This document shows, in pieces, positions 14,664 through 22,248 of a DNA stretch of 64,000 nucleotides (position 1 is its first letter; each line of letters opens with the position of its first letter). A program made the translations under genes and the position numbers. The stretch is from Streptomyces fungicidicus. Lineage in GTDB: Bacteria; Actinomycetota; Actinomycetes; Streptomycetales; Streptomycetaceae. The notes beneath the pieces were generated by a model that saw only the letters and a program-made list of their open reading frames with translations, did not search any database and was not told where the DNA came from. The stretch covers positions 4,761,501 through 4,825,500 of the forward strand of contig NZ_CP023407.1 of the NCBI RefSeq assembly GCF_003665435.1, given 5' to 3'.

Positions 14664-17375
14664 CTACGGGGCCAGGGTCCGGCCCAGCTGCAGGTCCGCG
14701 GCCAGACCGAGGGTGCCCTTGCCGAAGACGTACGAGTCGCCGTAGCCGAGGCCCGAGCTGTTGCTCGGCAGGTAGAGGATCACGCCGTCCGACGTGTCCT
14801 CGCCCTCCGCGCCGACCGTCAGGTCCGCGCGGCCGTAGCCGGACAGGTCCGCCAGGGTCACCGCGGAGCCGAACCGGTCACCGGACTCCGTGGAGCCGGG
14901 GATGCCCGAGGTGTCCTGCGAGACGCCCAGCGCGCCGGACCCGGTGAGCCCGGAGGAGGAACCGCGGAACAGGATCGCCTGGCCCGCGTCCTTGCGGTTG
15001 GCGTCGCTGCGGGTGAGGTCCTCGCCGGGAGCGCCGGCCAGGACGTCCGCGTAGCCGTCCCGGTTGAAGTCGCCGGCCGACACCGAACTGCCCAGCGCGT
15101 CCCCGGCCTCGCCGCCGCCCGGTACGCCGGTGGTGTTCTGGTGGATCGTCCTCATGCCGGTGGTGGTGAACCCGGAGGACGTCCCCAGCACCATGGTGAT
15201 CTGCCCGCCGGACGCGGCGCCCGACTCGGAGGTGTACGGCTGGCCGATGACGATGTCGTCGTAGCCGTTGCCGTTGAAGTCGCCGGCGGCGACGGAGCGG
15301 CCGCCCTTGACGGAGATCACGCCGACCTTGGTCAGGCCGGACGCCGAGCCCGCGAAGCGGACGACCCGGCCGATGCCGCCGGTGTCGCGGTAGTTGAGGG
15401 CGATGTCCGCGTAGCCGTCCCGGTTGAAGTCACCGCTCGCCGCGTCCAGGTAGGCGACGGAGCCCGTGGCGCCGGTGAGCGTGCCGTACTTGGTGGCGCC
15501 GCCGGTGTGCCGGGCGTTCCAGTTGCCGCCCTTGCCGGTGCCGGCCGAGAACACGTCCGCCTTGCCGTCGCCGTTGAAGTCGCCGACGGCGACGGCCGTG
15601 CCGAGCTTCGCGCCGGTCTGCGTGACACCCGTGGTCGAGTACGAGAAGCCGGTGTCCAGCGCCGGGCCGTACATCACCACGACGCCGCCGCGGTCGGTGT
15701 CGCCGTCGGTGTCGTCCTCGCCGGGCACGCCGATCGCGAGGTCCGCGTGACCGTCGCCGTTGACGTCGCCCCAGGCGGTGGAGGTGCCGAAGCCGTCGCC
15801 GGACTCGTTGGATCCGGGGACGCCGGTGCTGCTCTGGGTGAGCGTCTTCTTCGCGGCGGTGACGGGGCCGTTCACTCCGCCCGGGATCACCGTGACGCTG
15901 CCGCCGCTCGACCCCTTCGGGGTGCCGGCGACCAGGTCGGTGAGGCCGTCCCGGTTGTAGTCGGAGGTGGCCAGGGCGTGCGAGACGCCCGGGGTCTTGG
16001 CGAGCGCGGCGATGAGGGACAGCTTCGGGTACAGGTTCGCGCCGGGGCAGGCCGTGTAGTTGGTGTCCCGGTGGCCGAAGACCCGCGGCAGGGTGACCGA
16101 CTCACCCTTGTCGATCTTGTTGCCGGTGACCCCGGCCTCCGTGCCGGAGGTCAGCGTGACCTTGCCGGTCGGGTCGATGCCGTACATGCCGAACTTCCAG
16201 GCGACGACCCGTGCGATCGAGTCCAGTGCCGCGCGGCTCGGGTGGGCGCTCTCGAAGTTGCCGAGGTACGAGATGCCGAGCGTGTCGGTGTTGAAGCCGA
16301 CGTCGTGCGCGCCGACCACGGGCAGGTCCATGCCGCCGCTGCGGCCCTCGAAGATCTGGCCGCAGCGGTCGACGACGAAGTTGTAGCCGATGTCGAAGTA
16401 GCCGCGCGCGAAGTGCTCCTGCTGGATGGAGCGCATCCGGGCCCGGGAGTCGGCGCAGGACACGCCGTTGTCGCTGTCGACGCCGGTGTGGTGGATGACG
16501 GCGGCCTTGATCTCGGCGCCGTAGCTCGGCGTGCCGTCGTAGTCCGTGGAGGCGCCCCACTCGGCCTGCGTGATGACCGGCGGCTTCACCACCGTCGACG
16601 GGCGGGGCTCGGGGACGGTGGGCGTCGGCTCGGGGGAGGCGGTCGGGGACGCGGTGTCCGTGGCCGTCTCCGACGGGGTGCCGGTCGGCTCGGCGGTCGG
16701 GGTCCCGGTGGCTGTCTCCGTGGCCGTCTCGGTGACGGCCGGCTCCGACGGCGTCCCGGCCGTCTCCGTCGGCTCGGGGGTGGCCGGCGCCGTGGTCTCC
16801 TCGGTGAACGCGGCCGGCTCCATGTTCGCGACGGTCGGCGCGCCCTTGGGGTCCGTGCCCGGGTCGAGCAGCTTGACGTCCATGCCGGCGGGCTGGCCGC
16901 CGACCTGGGTGCCGTCGGCGTTCACCACGCGGACCTCGACGCCGTCGGAGTCGTCGGTCCACACCGAGGCCGTACCGCCGCGGGCCGCCGCCCGCTCGCC
17001 TTCCGCGCCGTCGGCCTGGCTCGGCTCGTCCTCCAGCTTCTGCCAGCCGGACCACTTGCCGGTCTCCAGGTCACGGGTGCGCACCTGGGGCGTGCCCTTG
17101 GCGTCCGCCTCCGGGTCGTCCCAGGTGACCAGCACCGCGCTGAAGCGCTCCGTGGTCTGCCGGTCGAGACCCCGGCGGCCCGCGCCCCGGTTGTCCAGCT
17201 TCAGCGTGTGAATGCTCGGCTTGCGGGCCTTCGTCCCGGCGGCCGGCGCGGTCGAGGGACCGGCCACCGCGTACGTGACGACACCCGCGCCACTGAGCAC
17301 GACGGCACCGATGGTCAGCCAGGCCCGCCGTTTCAGGCTGAGCGGCTTGTACGCATGGGTCCTGCGAGGACTCAA
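14664..17375 (-). CDS. Secreted N-acetylmuramoyl-L-alanine amidase/PGRP domain protein with FG-GAP repeats
   Basis: 903 residues from a TTG with AGGGGTGGGG upstream; no ATG or GTG fits. A signal peptide or anchor occupies about 15-40. An N-terminal domain (50-190) of unknown type is followed by a Pro/Thr/Glu-rich linker (about 195-265). The amidase_2/PGRP domain (about 268-445) has AVIHHTGVD, GYNFVVDRCGQIFEGR and GHRDTNYTACPG; both histidines and the cysteine expected to bind zinc are there, so it should be active. The C-terminal half carries seven FG-GAP/calcium-loop repeats such as DVNGDGHADLAIG and DFNRDGYADVLAG, predicted to form a beta-propeller. It cleaves the lactyl amide of peptidoglycan, outside the cell. 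Confidence 0.9.
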   Translation of the reverse strand: MSPRRTHAYKPLSLKRRAWLTIGAVVLSGAGVVTYAVAGPSTAPAAGTKARKPSIHTLKLDNRGAGRRGLDRQTTERFSAVLVTWDDPEADAKGTPQVRTRDLETGKWSGWQKLEDEPSQADGAEGERAAARGGTASVWTDDSDGVEVRVVNADGTQVGGQPAGMDVKLLDPGTDPKGAPTVANMEPAAFTEETTAPATPEPTETAGTPSEPAVTETATETATGTPTAEPTGTPSETATDTASPTASPEPTPTVPEPRPSTVVKPPVITQAEWGASTDYDGTPSYGAEIKAAVIHHTGVDSDNGVSCADSRARMRSIQQEHFARGYFDIGYNFVVDRCGQIFEGRSGGMDLPVVGAHDVGFNTDTLGISYLGNFESAHPSRAALDSIARVVAWKFGMYGIDPTGKVTLTSGTEAGVTGNKIDKGESVTLPRVFGHRDTNYTACPGANLYPKLSLIAALAKTPGVSHALATSDYNRDGLTDLVAGTPKGSSGGSVTVIPGGVNGPVTAAKKTLTQSSTGVPGSNESGDGFGTSTAWGDVNGDGHADLAIGVPGEDDTDGDTDRGGVVVMYGPALDTGFSYSTTGVTQTGAKLGTAVAVGDFNGDGKADVFSAGTGKGGNWNARHTGGATKYGTLTGATGSVAYLDAASGDFNRDGYADIALNYRDTGGIGRVVRFAGSASGLTKVGVISVKGGRSVAAGDFNGNGYDDIVIGQPYTSESGAASGGQITMVLGTSSGFTTTGMRTIHQNTTGVPGGGEAGDALGSSVSAGDFNRDGYADVLAGAPGEDLTRSDANRKDAGQAILFRGSSSGLTGSGALGVSQDTSGIPGSTESGDRFGSAVTLADLSGYGRADLTVGAEGEDTSDGVILYLPSNSSGLGYGDSYVFGKGTLGLAADLQLGRTLAP

Positions 17376-17406
17376 CTACCCCACCCCTAGGAAAGGAACA
17401 CGGACA

Positions 17407-17425
17407 CCACCTGTCCCACAGGTGG
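17407..17425. promoter_or_regulatory. Perfect inverted repeat upstream of the amidase gene
   Basis: CCACCTGT, three bases, ACAGGTGG: 8-bp perfect arms 31-50 bases before the TTG start of the amidase. The position fits an operator or a 5'-leader hairpin. I cannot name a protein that binds it. Confidence 0.45.
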
Positions 17426-17659
17426 CACTCATCCAGCGCGAAGCAGAGGCCAAACGTCACACGTGGCGTCACCGGGCCCGCGAATCCCCGATCCGCCCTC
17501 ACGGACGCACGGGACGGCGAAAGGTTGTATGCGTCCCATGAGGTGGCGGTGTGGCGATCGCCACGTCCACGGCCCGTGATGATCACGGCACGGCGTCCGC
17601 TTGATCTGCCGGGGTCCCGAACGGGTTGCCCGGGGCGCGAGTTGAGGGGCGGTGTCCCA

Positions 17660-18088
17660 GTGGATGCGGACGAGCGGGTGCCGGAGGCCGGGCAGATGCG
17701 GCCGTACGCGGCGGCCTTCGTGGCCCGGGCGACCGCCCGCAACCGGCTCCCGCTGGACTACTCCGTGGCCAGCCTGCGCCTGGTCGACGCACTGGTCGAC
17801 GGGCTGCGCAAGGGCGGAGCGGACCGCGAGCGGGTGCGCGACGCGCTGCTGGGGCTGGGCGCCTACGTCGGCGAGGTGCTCGTCCGCCGGGCGGGCGGCA
17901 CATGGGTGGACCTCGACGAGGGCCAGCGCGCCTACTTCGGCCAGCCGGTCGGGATCCGGATGCCGGACGGCCGGATCTGGAACCCGGTCGGCAAGGTGCA
18001 CAACCGGTTCGATTCGGGCGGCCCGCGGGAATCGCTGCGGACCTTCTGGCTGGTGCTGCACGGGCGGGCCCGGCGGCCCGCCGCCTGA
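17660..18088 (+). CDS. Uncharacterised protein, paralogue of the one encoded at 14140
   Basis: 142 residues from a GTG with GAGGGGCGG upstream; the frame remains open further left but that part does not look coding. The body shares its ordered blocks with the product of 14140-14544 (LDYS..SL, G.GAY.GEV..R..GG, PDGRIW.P) and adds a short C-terminal basic tail. Cytoplasmic, function unknown. The two copies flank the amidase gene, one on each side, and this copy is just upstream of the first sigma factor. Confidence 0.7.
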   Translation: MDADERVPEAGQMRPYAAAFVARATARNRLPLDYSVASLRLVDALVDGLRKGGADRERVRDALLGLGAYVGEVLVRRAGGTWVDLDEGQRAYFGQPVGIRMPDGRIWNPVGKVHNRFDSGGPRESLRTFWLVLHGRARRPAA

Positions 18089-18126
18089 CCGCCGGTCCGG
18101 GTGCGGCGTACGGGGCGTCTGACGAG

Positions 18127-18139
18127 CTGTGACACTTTC
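18127..18139 (+). promoter_or_regulatory. TGTGACACTTTC motif upstream of the first ECF sigma gene
   Basis: TGTGACACTTTC followed by GTGGCGCC. The same 12 bases recur near 22099 (followed by CCG...CGTGGCGC), and a close relative, TGTGACCTTTCC, lies near 14050. Its recurrence in non-coding DNA around the two sigma modules suggests a promoter element or protein site. It also argues against starting the sigma protein at the GTG inside it. Confidence 0.4.
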
Positions 18140-18242
18140 GTGGCGCCGGACGCTGATGACCGTGGGGGTGTGGGCGTTGCCGGACGTGCCCACGCCAAGC
18201 GATAGCGGTGCGCTACGCGCTCGGTACGGACGAGGACGGTTC

Positions 18243-18860
18243 TTGGGCCACGGAGGGGAATCCCGCCGCGCACAGGCGTACGACGGGGAGCTGGGCGCGG
18301 CCGTCGCGCGGGCCCAGAAAGGGGACGAGGCCGCCTTCGCCGTGGCCTACCGGCTGGTGCAGCCCGGACTGCTCGCCTATGTGCGCGGCCTGGTCGGCGA
18401 GGACGCCGAGGACGTGATGTCGGACGCCTGGCTCGAGATCGCCCGCGACCTCGGGCGGTTCAAGGGCGACGGCGCCGGGTTCCGTGGCTGGACGGCGACC
18501 ATCGCCCGGCACCGCGCGCTGGACCATCTGCGCCGGCAGCGGGTACGTCCCCGGGCCTCGACGCTGGAACAGGACGTGCTGGACCTGCCCGGCCCGCAGA
18601 GCACCCACGAGCAGGCCATGGAGTCGCTGTCCACCGCGTACGCCCTCGAACTGGTCGGCGGGCTGCCGCGGGACCAGGCCGAGGCCGTGCTGCTGCGCGT
18701 GGTCGTCGGCCTCGACGGCCCCGCCGCCGCCCGAGTCCTCGGCAAGCGGCCGGGCGCCGTACGGACGGCCGCGTACCGCGGTCTGAAGCGTCTGGCGAAG
18801 CAGCTCGGCGTCGACGGTGTGACGGATGAGGCGTCGCGGACGCTGGGTGAGTCGACATGA
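18243..18860 (+). CDS. ECF-type RNA polymerase sigma factor (first of two)
   Basis: About 205 residues from a TTG with GAGGACGG upstream; an earlier GTG would give a long unusual N-terminus. Region 2 is visible: AVARAQKGDEAAFAVAYRLV, then DAEDVMSDAWLEIARDLGRF and RGWTATIARHRALDHLRR. Region 4 is LVGGLPRDQAEAVLLRVVVG with GPAAARVLGKRPGAVRTAAYRGLKRLAKQL, its recognition helix. It is a small two-region sigma without added domains. The next protein is a membrane protein, the usual place for an anti-sigma partner. The second sigma at 20357 is a clear paralogue (the RGW..IAR.RALDH and LGKRPGAVRTAA blocks are shared). Confidence 0.85.
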   Translation: MGHGGESRRAQAYDGELGAAVARAQKGDEAAFAVAYRLVQPGLLAYVRGLVGEDAEDVMSDAWLEIARDLGRFKGDGAGFRGWTATIARHRALDHLRRQRVRPRASTLEQDVLDLPGPQSTHEQAMESLSTAYALELVGGLPRDQAEAVLLRVVVGLDGPAAARVLGKRPGAVRTAAYRGLKRLAKQLGVDGVTDEASRTLGEST

Positions 18861-19036
18861 GCGTATGCGCCGGGACGGTGGACGTGAACCCGGCGGCGCG
18901 GCGACGGCCGGCCCGGACCCGCGGCTGAACAGGCCGGACATGCGGAACGTATCCGTCGGTCCGGGCGGCACCGGCCGCGCACGGGACCTCGCGGGCCGCG
19001 GGTACCAAGTGGAACGAGCAGGAACGGGAAACGGAC

Positions 19037-19909
19037 ATGGGTGAACGGCAGAACGACGGCGGGCCGGGCGGCCGTCGGCGTGTGCACCCTGAGGGCGCGC
19101 CGCCCGGCCGGGTCGCCGACGCCGCCGGTCTGGAGGCGCTGCTCGCCGCCGCCCTGATCCGCGAGGGCGTGGACGCCGGGGCCGAGCAGCGGGCCGTCGC
19201 CGCGTTCCTGGCCGCCCGGGAATCGGGGGCGCGGGGCGCCGCGCGCACCCGCCGCCGGGACGACTGGCGGCCGCGGCGGCGGCTCGGCGGCCACTCGCTG
19301 AAGGCCACCCTCACCGCCCTGGTGGCCGGGCTCACCCTGAGCGGGGTCGCGGTCGCCGGCATCGGCGTGACGGACTCGTCCCCGGACCGTCCGCGGGAGG
19401 ACGTGGGACGCACCGAGACCCCGTCGCCCGGCACCACCGGTCCGGCCGCGGGCGTTCCCACCGGGCCGCCGGAATCGGCCCCCGGGAAGCCGGACCGCTC
19501 CGGCACCGCCAAGGACACCGAGGCCCACTGCCGTGCGTACGAGCGGGTCCAGGGGCGCGGGAAGGCGCTGGACTCGACGGCTTGGAAGCGGCTCACGGAG
19601 GCGGCGGGCGGCGCGGCGAACGTCGCCGCCTACTGCGCCGAGCGGCTGCAGGCGGCCGGGACGGCGCCCGGCAGCACCCGGACGCCGGAGAACGACGGCA
19701 ACGGTTCGGCCGGCCGGGCCGGAAACGACTCCTCGGGCAACGCCGACGACAACGCCACGCGCGTCCCGGACAGCGGCCCGGACGTCGGTCAGGGCAACAC
19801 GGGCAGCCCCGGCAACGCGGGTGATCCCGACAACGCGGGCAACGGGTCGAATGGCAGGGCGGGCGACGGCGCCGAGAAGTCCGGGAACCCGGATTCCGGT
19901 AACCGGTAG
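19037..19909 (+). CDS. Putative transmembrane partner of the first ECF sigma factor
   Basis: 290 residues. The cytoplasmic N-terminal 85 residues end in a basic RRRDDWRPRRR; one membrane helix spans about 90-110. The outer part is a Pro/Thr linker followed by a compact Cys domain with C165 and C200 (THCRAYERV-like start, EAAGG, YC), then a Gly/Asn-rich tail. The same layout and Cys domain occur in the partner of the second sigma factor. I infer a membrane-bound regulator of the sigma factor; no zinc-finger anti-sigma motif is visible. A gap of 176 bases separates it from the sigma gene, unlike the overlapping second pair. Confidence 0.72.
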   Translation: MGERQNDGGPGGRRRVHPEGAPPGRVADAAGLEALLAAALIREGVDAGAEQRAVAAFLAARESGARGAARTRRRDDWRPRRRLGGHSLKATLTALVAGLTLSGVAVAGIGVTDSSPDRPREDVGRTETPSPGTTGPAAGVPTGPPESAPGKPDRSGTAKDTEAHCRAYERVQGRGKALDSTAWKRLTEAAGGAANVAAYCAERLQAAGTAPGSTRTPENDGNGSAGRAGNDSSGNADDNATRVPDSGPDVGQGNTGSPGNAGDPDNAGNGSNGRAGDGAEKSGNPDSGNR

Positions 19910-19954
19910 CGCACGGGTTACGGCCCTCGTGATCCTCGCGACCCCCGGTGGCCC

Positions 19955-20006
19955 GCGGAAACGGTGCACTCGGCGTTTCCGGGTTTCCGGGGTTCCGCGT
20001 TTCCGC
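19955..20006. repeat. Cluster of 8-bp GTTTCCGN repeats
   Basis: Four contiguous 8-base units: GTTTCCGG, GTTTCCGG, GGTTCCGC, GTTTCCGC (19975-20006), plus one inverted GCGGAAAC at 19955-19962. The exact 8-base phasing is seen directly. It may be a cooperative protein-binding site upstream of the second sigma gene; function not known. Confidence 0.6.
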
Positions 20007-20136
20007 ACGCGGACGTCCGCCGCGAACGCCGAGGCAACGACCGGGGCCGCCACCCCCCACAGGAGAGGCCCCGGCCGTCGCGCGGCACGGGCCGCGCGGC
20101 GACCCGTACTTCCTACAGCGCCACGCATGCGTTTTC

Positions 20137-20157
20137 TGTCACACCCTCCAGTGTCAC
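20137..20157. promoter_or_regulatory. Direct TGTCAC repeats upstream of the second sigma gene
   Basis: TGTCAC at 20137-20142 and again at 20152-20157, with start-to-start spacing of 15 bases. On the minus strand they read GTGACA, the core of the TGTGACA motif seen upstream of the first sigma gene. This suggests one factor recognises both places. Confidence 0.4.
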
Positions 20158-20356
20158 GGGTTAGTTGCATCTTGGACGGACATGGACGGCGAGAGGATTC
20201 AGGCCGTAACGTGCCTTTCGCGCCAGGCCGCCGAGGACAAACGACCACAAGGACCACGGTGGCCTAGAGACCGCAACCACCGATTGAGCAACCACGACGG
20301 CGAGAAACCCGGTCCGCGAGAGCGGTGCCGGCTGAGGCGCAGAAGGGCGCGCGCGG

Positions 20357-21031
20357 GTGCTGGGGGACGACGCGGAGCTGACCACCGCGGTGCGTGCGGC
20401 ACAGGACGGGGACGAGACCGCGTTCCGGACCGTGTACCGCGCCGTGCACCCGCGGCTGCTGGGATACGTACGGACACTCGTGGGCGAGCCCGACGCCGAG
20501 GACGTGACGTCCGAGGCCTGGCTGCAGATCGCCCGTGACCTGGAGCGCTTCACCGGTGACGCGGACCGGTTCCGTGGCTGGGCCGCCCGCATAGCCCGCA
20601 ACCGCGCGCTGGACCACATACGGATGCGCGGCCGCCGCCCCGCGATCGGCGGCGACGAGACCGAGCTCACCGGGCGGGCCGCCGAGTCCGACACCGCCGG
20701 CGAGGCGATCGAGGCGCTGGCCACCGACGACGCGTTCTCCCTCATCTCCCGGCTCCCGCAGGACCAGGCCGAGGCCGTCGTCCTGCGCGTGGTGGTGGGC
20801 CTCGACGCCAAGTCCGCCGCCGAGACGCTGGGCAAAAGACCGGGCGCCGTACGGACCGCCGCGCACCGGGGCCTGAAACGGCTGGCGGAACTGCTCGGCG
20901 GCGATCCGGAAGCGCATCCGGAATCCGTCGGCGGGCTCGACGCCCTTCCTCCCCAGAGGGCACCACGCCGTCGTACGGTGACGTCCGCGAGTGTGACGCA
21001 GATGCGAGCGCGGACGCAGAAGGACATGTGA
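20357..21031 (+). CDS. ECF-type RNA polymerase sigma factor (second of two)
   Basis: 224 residues from a GTG; AGAAGGG lies 12 bases upstream. Region 2: AVRAAQDGDETAFRTVYRAV, GEPDAEDVTSEAWLQIARDL, RGWAARIARNRALDHIRMRG. Region 4: LISRLPQDQAEAVVLRVVVG and SAAETLGKRPGAVRTAAHRGLKRLAELL. A basic 40-residue tail follows. It is paralogous to the sigma factor at 18243. Its TGA overlaps the start of the next gene (ATGTGATGG), so sigma and partner are made in a fixed ratio, as is common for sigma/anti-sigma pairs. Confidence 0.9.
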   Translation: MLGDDAELTTAVRAAQDGDETAFRTVYRAVHPRLLGYVRTLVGEPDAEDVTSEAWLQIARDLERFTGDADRFRGWAARIARNRALDHIRMRGRRPAIGGDETELTGRAAESDTAGEAIEALATDDAFSLISRLPQDQAEAVVLRVVVGLDAKSAAETLGKRPGAVRTAAHRGLKRLAELLGGDPEAHPESVGGLDALPPQRAPRRRTVTSASVTQMRARTQKDM

Positions 21032-22047
21032 TGGCCGACGAGCAGTACAGGTGGCTGAACCGCGGGACCGCGGAGCGTTTACTGAGCGGAGAGCCTCCTG
21101 AACCTGCCGACCCCGCCGCCCGTGACCAGGCCCGACAGCTCGCCGCGACCCTCCGTGCGCTCTCCCCGCCACCCCCGTCCGCCGATGACGGACTGCCCGG
21201 TGAGGCCGCGGCGCTTGCCGCCTTCCGCAAGCTGCGCGAGGAACGACAGGGGCGGACCGAAGCGGCCCCGGACTCCGGCCGACTGAGCGGAACCCGTTCC
21301 TCCGACGTGGGGCTGATCCATATCGGCGCCCACCGCGGTGATCGTTCCGGAACCGCGGACGGACCCCGGCGGCTGCGCCCCCTGCGCCTCGGACTGGCCG
21401 CCGCTCTGGTCGCCGGGATGGTCGGCGGCGCCGCCGCCCTGGCCGCGACCGGAGCCCTGACGGGCCCGTCAGGCGGCCCCGGTTCCGATCCGGCCGCCTC
21501 CGCCACGGCCACCGGCACCCATCCGGAACAGCCCCTGCTGTCGCCCTCGTCGTCGACGGCCGGCGCCCCGGGCGGCGCCACGCCCGGGGGCGAGCATCCG
21601 GAGAGCGTGGCCGGAACGGCCGGGGGCGAGGTGGACGCGACCGGCGGCGGCGAGGACGACGCCGGAGCTCCGGGTGCGCCGGGGAAGCCCCGCTCGGACT
21701 CTGGTGACGGGGCGGCCCGTACCACCGGTCGGAGCGGGAAGCAGATCACCGCGGCCTGCCGCGCGTGGCGGGACGGCAAGCACCTGAACTCCACCCGCGA
21801 GCACCTCCTCGAGGAGGCGGCGGGCGGCTCCTCACACATCGGCACGTACTGCGACGACGTGCTGACCGCCTCCGCCGCTTCCGGCGGCGATCAGGGGAAC
21901 GGCAACGGCAACGGAAAGGCCAACGGCCGGAACAAGGGTCAGGGCCAATCCCACGGGAACGGCTCGGGCAACGACGACGGCGGCGACGAGCAGGGCAACA
22001 ACGGCAACGGTGACGGCAACGGCAACGGTGGCGGGAAAAGCCAGTGA
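21031..22047 (+). CDS. Putative transmembrane partner of the second ECF sigma factor; contains a TTA codon
   Basis: 338 residues from the ATG (a GTG one codon earlier is possible). The cytoplasmic N-terminus MADEQYRWLNRGTAERLLSG leads to EAAALAAFRKLREER; a membrane helix spans about 119-140. Outside lie a Ser/Gly linker, a Cys domain with C243 and C274 (TAACRAWRDGK, LLEEAAGG, IGTYCDDVL), and a Gly/Asn/Lys tail rich in GNGNG. Leucine 17 is encoded by TTA (21079-21081), so in Streptomyces full translation should need the bldA tRNA and be limited to late growth. Translationally coupled to the sigma gene. Anti-sigma function is inferred from layout only. Confidence 0.75.
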   Translation: MADEQYRWLNRGTAERLLSGEPPEPADPAARDQARQLAATLRALSPPPPSADDGLPGEAAALAAFRKLREERQGRTEAAPDSGRLSGTRSSDVGLIHIGAHRGDRSGTADGPRRLRPLRLGLAAALVAGMVGGAAALAATGALTGPSGGPGSDPAASATATGTHPEQPLLSPSSSTAGAPGGATPGGEHPESVAGTAGGEVDATGGGEDDAGAPGAPGKPRSDSGDGAARTTGRSGKQITAACRAWRDGKHLNSTREHLLEEAAGGSSHIGTYCDDVLTASAASGGDQGNGNGNGKANGRNKGQGQSHGNGSGNDDGGDEQGNNGNGDGNGNGGGKSQ

Positions 22048-22098
22048 AACCGCCTCTGACCTGCGCTTTCGTCGAGCGCTGAAATTCCCTGCGCGACG

Positions 22099-22111
22099 GG
22101 TGTGACACTTT
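22099..22111 (+). promoter_or_regulatory. Second copy of the TGTGACACTTTC motif
   Basis: TGTGACACTTTCC, the same 12 bases as at 18127, here in the gap between two convergent genes. CGTGGCGC follows at a slightly different distance, then AGTAATGAG, which could act as a -10 region. No gene is clear downstream on this strand before the terminator. Confidence 0.35.
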
Positions 22112-22203
22112 CCGCCCCCGTGGCGCAGTAATGAGTGAGCCGACTGGTCATCGGCTGTCGCACGGAGCCGGGGTTCCCCCCGTACCCGCGGCTCGTGCAC
22201 ATC

Positions 22204-22242
22204 GGCGCGGGCGGGACACGTTCCCCCGGTCCCGCCCGCGCC
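22204..22242. terminator. Bidirectional terminator
   Basis: GGCGCGGGCGGGAC and its exact complement around an 11-base loop, a perfect 14-bp stem six bases from the L,D-transpeptidase stop. It serves the convergent sigma-partner gene and the transpeptidase gene. Confidence 0.85.
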
Positions 22243-22248
22243 CTCTTC

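Larger units (their letters stand above)
19910..20356. other. 447-base intergenic region before the second ECF sigma gene
   Basis: No convincing gene on either strand. It contains a cluster of GTTTCCGN units, an imperfect GC hairpin at 20077-20103 (probable terminator of the first module) and a pair of TGTCAC direct repeats at 20137 and 20152. The last 200 bases lead to the second sigma gene and should hold its promoter; TTAGTTGCAT at 20160 is AT-rich for this genome. Confidence 0.6.

Noticed and set aside
18129..18242. A longer N-terminus for the first sigma factor starting at the GTG at 18129.
   Set aside because: That GTG is inside the TGTGACACTTTC element, which recurs in non-coding DNA. 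The extra 38 residues have no counterpart in the paralogue.
18847..19044. A short frame (about 65 codons) between the first sigma gene and its membrane partner, beginning with a GTG that overlaps the sigma stop.
   Set aside because: It has start coupling but no recognisable domain or hydrophobic segment and weak codon bias. It may instead be untranslated leader, so I left it out.
22130..22248. Possible tRNA or small RNA, suggested by GGGGTTCCCCCCG and several stems.
   Set aside because: No complete cloverleaf can be drawn: anticodon and D arms are missing. The strong stem is better explained as the terminator of convergent genes.
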